From positions 62,001 to 126,000 of the forward strand of contig NZ_LN609302.1 of assembly GCF_001499675.1 (NCBI RefSeq): a DNA stretch of 64,000 nt. The letters are read 5' to 3'. Origin of the DNA: Acetobacter ghanensis. GTDB lineage: Bacteria > Pseudomonadota > Alphaproteobacteria > Acetobacterales > Acetobacteraceae. Every line of letters starts with the position of its first letter. Positions within the stretch are counted from its first letter, which is position 1. The notes below the pieces were generated by a model, which worked only from the letters and a program-made list of their open reading frames with translations, was not told where the DNA came from and did not search any database. A program made the position numbers and the translations under genes. Shown here one piece after another: positions 61,227-64,000 of the stretch.

Positions 61227-61874
61227 TTACGCCGGGTCGGGCGCACCCATAAGGGAAGCGTGGCCATCTTCCGTTTCCGCCGAGGAACGCATGACCTGAT
61301 CCACATCCCCCCAGACCGAGCTTTCCGTGCTGGAAGACTTGGCGGACTCCGTAGTGGCGGACTTGGCGGGCGTTGCGGCCGGAGCGGGCTTGACTTCAAC
61401 CTTGACCGGCTTGGCGGAAGCTGGCGGTGCGGACGGGGCCGCAGCAGCAGGGGCCACAACCGGGGCGACAGGCGCTGCGGGAGCAGCCGGAGCCGCGGCA
61501 AAAGCAGCCGTGGTAATTCTGAAGTCGCCAGTCAGTTCCGCACCCTGATGGATGCTGCAACCACTGACCCCTTCAAGGAACAGCGTGCAGTTCTGGATTT
61601 TGGCGGTGCCGGTGGCAAAAAAGCGTTTGGCGCGGATGGTAACATTTTCCGCCGTGCCACGAATGACCACTTCATCGGCTACCAGTTCCCCGGCAACCAC
61701 GCCACTTTCCAGAATATCAACAATCGGGGCCTGCAACTGGGCGCTGCGTACCGTGCCACCAATAGCAATGGGGGTATCGGTTTCGCACTTCAGGCTGGCA
61801 ACATTCAGCCCCTGAACAAGTATCGTCTGGTTAGGCTCGGCCAGGGTGCCGAATGTGTTGTCACCGTTGTTCAT
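61227..61874 (-). CDS. Bactofilin-like repeat protein
   Basis: 215 residues from ATG 61874, with GGGAG 7 bases upstream. Residues about 15-115 show the short strand repeat of bactofilins, in units such as GGTVRSAQLQAPIVDILESG, then GVVAGELVADEVVIRGTAEN and ATGTAKIQNCTLFLEG. The remainder is an Ala/Pro/Lys-rich disordered tail. Bactofilins polymerise into membrane-bound filaments that place envelope machines. Two cysteines in the repeat region and the low hydrophobicity of some strands leave the assignment moderate. It lies between flgH and the MotE-like gene. Confidence 0.65.
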   Translation of the reverse strand: MNNGDNTFGTLAEPNQTILVQGLNVASLKCETDTPIAIGGTVRSAQLQAPIVDILESGVVAGELVADEVVIRGTAENVTIRAKRFFATGTAKIQNCTLFLEGVSGCSIHQGAELTGDFRITTAAFAAAPAAPAAPVAPVVAPAAAAPSAPPASAKPVKVEVKPAPAATPAKSATTESAKSSSTESSVWGDVDQVMRSSAETEDGHASLMGAPDPA

Positions 61875-62123
61875 GCTTATCTCCCGTGGTGTTACCTGCC
61901 GACTGCGCCAGCATCGCCATATCTGCGCGATTGAGTTACCGCCAACCCATCTGGCCGTTGTTCCCTGCCCGGCGCTGATGGCCATGCAACACACAGAAAA
62001 CAGGCATTGCACAACTTGTTGAATGGGGTGAATTGAACCGTCATGTCAAGTTATGCGTTAGGGATTGCCCCCACCTTTTTGGCACCGTCATCATACCGCA
62101 ACACAAACCGTGGCCCATCCACC

Positions 62124-62876
62124 CTAGAACGGTAGAACGTTGTCCAGAATCTGCTGCCCGTACCGGGGGGTCTGCTGCTTGGTCAACTGGCCACGCCCAC
62201 CGTAGGAAATGCGGGCCTCGGCAATGCGGTCGTGGGTTACGGTGTTGTCTTCCAGAATATCCTGCGGGCGCACGACGCCGCTGACCATAAGCTGGCGCAG
62301 CTCCCCGTTAATGCGCACTTCCTGACGAGCGACCACCACAAAGTTGCCGTTAGGCAACACCTGCGTAATGGTGCCAGCCAACGTAACCGTTACGGCTTCC
62401 GTCCGGCGGATGGTCCCGGTCCCGGCGTTGGCGCTGGCGCTGCTCGTATTAAGCGCATCAGACTGGGTAATGTGCGAAAGCCCCTTACCCTTAAGCCCGA
62501 ACAGGCTGGGAATACCAAAGTCTTCCGACCCGCTGGAGGAGGCGGAGGTATCGTTGGTAACGTCAGCCGTATCCGCAATTTCGACCTTAATGGTCAGCAG
62601 GTCCCCAACCTGTGAGGCGCGCTGATCCTTGAAGAAGGCGCGGCTCCCCGGCCGCCACAGGCTACCAACTTCCGTAGGCGGCGCCTGAAGCGGCGGCATG
62701 GGCATGGTAACGGGCCGGTAATCCGGCGTTTGCGTTGGGTCGGACGTACGGGTCATGCGCGGGGGATGCCCGATCTCGCTCATGTCAGCCAGTCCGGAGC
62801 AGGAGGCAAGGCCCAGCAATCCGACCATAAGGGCGCCAGACAGACGGTGTTGGGTCAATAAGAGTCTCCAAGTCAT
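62124..62876 (-). CDS. flgH: Flagellar L-ring lipoprotein FlgH
   Basis: 250 residues with lipobox LASC (C26). The FlgH pattern follows: GSLWRPGSRAFFKDQRASQV, LLTIKVEIADTADVTNDT, TLAGTITQVLPNGNFVVVAR and VSGVVRPQDILEDNTV. FlgH forms the L ring in the outer membrane, which implies a Gram-negative envelope. It starts 7 bases after the flgA stop. Confidence 0.96.
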   Translation of the reverse strand: MTWRLLLTQHRLSGALMVGLLGLASCSGLADMSEIGHPPRMTRTSDPTQTPDYRPVTMPMPPLQAPPTEVGSLWRPGSRAFFKDQRASQVGDLLTIKVEIADTADVTNDTSASSSGSEDFGIPSLFGLKGKGLSHITQSDALNTSSASANAGTGTIRRTEAVTVTLAGTITQVLPNGNFVVVARQEVRINGELRQLMVSGVVRPQDILEDNTVTHDRIAEARISYGGRGQLTKQQTPRYGQQILDNVLPF

Positions 62877-62883
62877 TCAGCAA

Positions 62884-63906
62884 CTACCGGGGGTAAGTGC
62901 CGCCCTGCCCACCGGAGCGGGAGGACGAAGAGATGCGGCGCAAGGCATTGCCGTCCGATGGCATGGCACCGGAGGTGGTGTCCACCTCCATTTCGGACCC
63001 ATTAACAACCCGCCCGACCAGAATCATTTTACTGGCAAGATTGAGCGCATGGACATACTGGCCAGCCCCTCCATCCTCCAGCGCGCGCCCTGTGGCGGAC
63101 AGCCGCAGACCGGGCGAGGTATAGGTAAGCATGATGGGGTCACCCTTGTGCATGACAATTGTCCGCCGCAGGTCCCGCTCCAGAACAGGCTCATCCACCA
63201 TAACACTATGCAGGAGGGTCATACCCTCCACATCCGTATCCCCCGTATAGGCCCGCGCGGCCGCACGGCCGGTATAGGCGTCATCCACACGCACATCCGC
63301 CGCCGTAAGGACCGACCCGGCCGACAGCGCATGGGTATAGACCAGCACGCGCCGGGCCGCATGGACAATACCAGTCAGCAGGAACGAATCCTGCGTAATG
63401 TCCCCCAGCGGGTGGCTACGGTACACGGTGGCGGAAAAACGCCCACTCTTCTGATCCCAGTCCAGATCGGACATGACAACAGGCTTGGGGTCGTCTGCCG
63501 CAACCGTCATGGGGTGGAAGTCCCCCAGTTCGACCGTTACCGGGCCCTCACCCAGATCAGGCAGGTTCTGCTTGACCAGTTGAATAAAAAAGTCGCGGTC
63601 CAGCACGCGGCCAGCACGCGTTATGGTGGCCTGCGCCGTAGCGGACTGGTCCATCCAGTCCACACCATACTGGTCGGCAATGGCAATAAGCTGCCGCCCG
63701 CCAACCACAAAGCTGTTGCCGGGCAAGGGAGCTGGCCCCAGCACACGGTCCTGCCCCGGCTCCAGATCCATGAACAGGTCTGAAAGCCGGACCGAATCCG
63801 ACGTTACGGTTGTGGCCGTGCGCAGGGTTGCGGCAAAGGCCCCCATAGGCTGCAACACCGCAAGAACAGCAACCAGCACTGGCAGTATAGCTGCCCGCAG
63901 GGACAT
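62884..63906 (-). CDS. flgA: P-ring assembly chaperone FlgA
   Basis: 340 residues with a signal peptide (ILPVLVAVLAVLQPMGAFA). The C-terminal SAF domain has LVYTHALSAGSVLTAADVRV, LERDLRRTIVMHKGDPIMLT and an ending rich in Ser/Gly. FlgA helps FlgI form the P ring in the periplasm. At 340 residues it is longer than enteric FlgA (about 219), with an extra N-terminal domain as in other alphaproteobacteria. It starts 1 base after the flgG stop. Confidence 0.93.
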   Translation of the reverse strand: MSLRAAILPVLVAVLAVLQPMGAFAATLRTATTVTSDSVRLSDLFMDLEPGQDRVLGPAPLPGNSFVVGGRQLIAIADQYGVDWMDQSATAQATITRAGRVLDRDFFIQLVKQNLPDLGEGPVTVELGDFHPMTVAADDPKPVVMSDLDWDQKSGRFSATVYRSHPLGDITQDSFLLTGIVHAARRVLVYTHALSAGSVLTAADVRVDDAYTGRAAARAYTGDTDVEGMTLLHSVMVDEPVLERDLRRTIVMHKGDPIMLTYTSPGLRLSATGRALEDGGAGQYVHALNLASKMILVGRVVNGSEMEVDTTSGAMPSDGNALRRISSSSRSGGQGGTYPR

Positions 63907-63907
63907 A

Positions 63908-64000
63908 TTATTTCAGATTCGTAAGCGTCTGAAGCATTTCATCAGAAGCGGTGATGACCTTACTGTTCATTTCATACGCGCGCTGTGCGGTAATCAGGTC
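63908..64000 (-). CDS. flgG: Flagellar distal rod protein FlgG (3' end, partial)
   Basis: The last 30 residues of a rod protein run off the window edge: LITAQRAYEMNSKVITASDE followed by MLQTLTNLK and a TAA at 63910-63908. This ending is typical of FlgG, and flgA following after one base fits the common flgF-flgG-flgA-flgH order. Confidence 0.9.
   Translation of the reverse strand, partial: DLITAQRAYEMNSKVITASDEMLQTLTNLK

Noticed and set aside
1..64000. tRNA, rRNA, CRISPR array, prophage, transposase or plasmid origin
   Set aside because: None was seen; direct repeats present are explained by paralogous transferase modules and the DUF1217 units.

Overview
The window is one continuous flagellar motility and chemotaxis island of an alphaproteobacterium, most likely an acetic acid bacterium (Acetobacteraceae). 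The lineage call rests on FlaF, a CtrA-type regulator, DUF1217 and DUF6468-like flagellar proteins, MotE-like and FlmG-like (TPR plus glycosyltransferase) proteins, a CheA-W-R-B-Y-D cluster, and moderately GC-rich coding sequence. It is inferred from protein resemblance; no rRNA or tRNA gene is present to confirm it. No CRISPR array, phage or insertion sequence was seen.

Layout. 1-4.2 kb (+): C-terminal end of an unknown gene, then fliL, fliM and a DUF6468-like gene, a terminator, and a single flagellin gene with its own terminator. 4.4-6.5 kb (-): an orphan ATP-grasp ligase and flgB-flgC. 6.8-10.8 kb: a prepilin-peptidase-like membrane protein (+), a large exported repeat protein (-) and an 82-residue orphan (-). 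11-16.2 kb (+): a degenerate CtrA-like regulator, fliE-fliQ-fliR-flhB, and the hook gene flgE. 16.3-20.1 kb (-): a chemoreceptor, flaF and a globin-coupled aerotaxis receptor. 20.3-30.7 kb (-): a glycosyltransferase upstream of motB-motA-fliK-flgD, then fliI-fliJ, then a DUF1217 repeat protein. 31-35.6 kb: GT25-like gene plus lipoprotein (+), flgI-flgJ-flgN (-), and a secreted lytic transglycosylase (+). 35.6-40.5 kb (-): three tandem TPR-glycosyltransferase modules. 40.8-45.3 kb (+): flhA, an flhF-like GTPase and an O-antigen-ligase-like membrane protein. 45.3-53.7 kb (-): chemoreceptor, STAS protein, cheY, cheA, cheW, cheR, cheB, a second cheY, cheD and a CheT/CheZ-like small protein. 54.3-64 kb (-): flgG (partial)-flgA-flgH-bactofilin-like-motE-like-lipoprotein-fliF-fliG-fliH-fliN-fliO-fliP.

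Together these encode nearly all of the export apparatus, switch, MS/P/L rings, proximal rod, hook, stator, one filament protein and a full adaptation-type chemotaxis pathway. Not seen here: flgK, flgL, fliD, flgF, flgM, flbT, fliA and rpoN. Genes of glycoconjugate type are scattered through the cluster (an ATP-grasp ligase, a GT-A enzyme, a GT25-like enzyme, three FlmG-like modules and a WaaL-like ligase), suggesting that the flagellum or envelope is decorated by enzymes encoded with it.

Three genes (the repeat protein at 7.4-10.3 kb, the middle TPR-glycosyltransferase, and the chemoreceptor at 52-53.7 kb) carry what look like single-base indels in short G/C runs near their 3' ends. In each case a neighbouring frame restores a more natural C-terminus. 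They are either real mutations or sequence errors and should be checked before the downstream calls are trusted.
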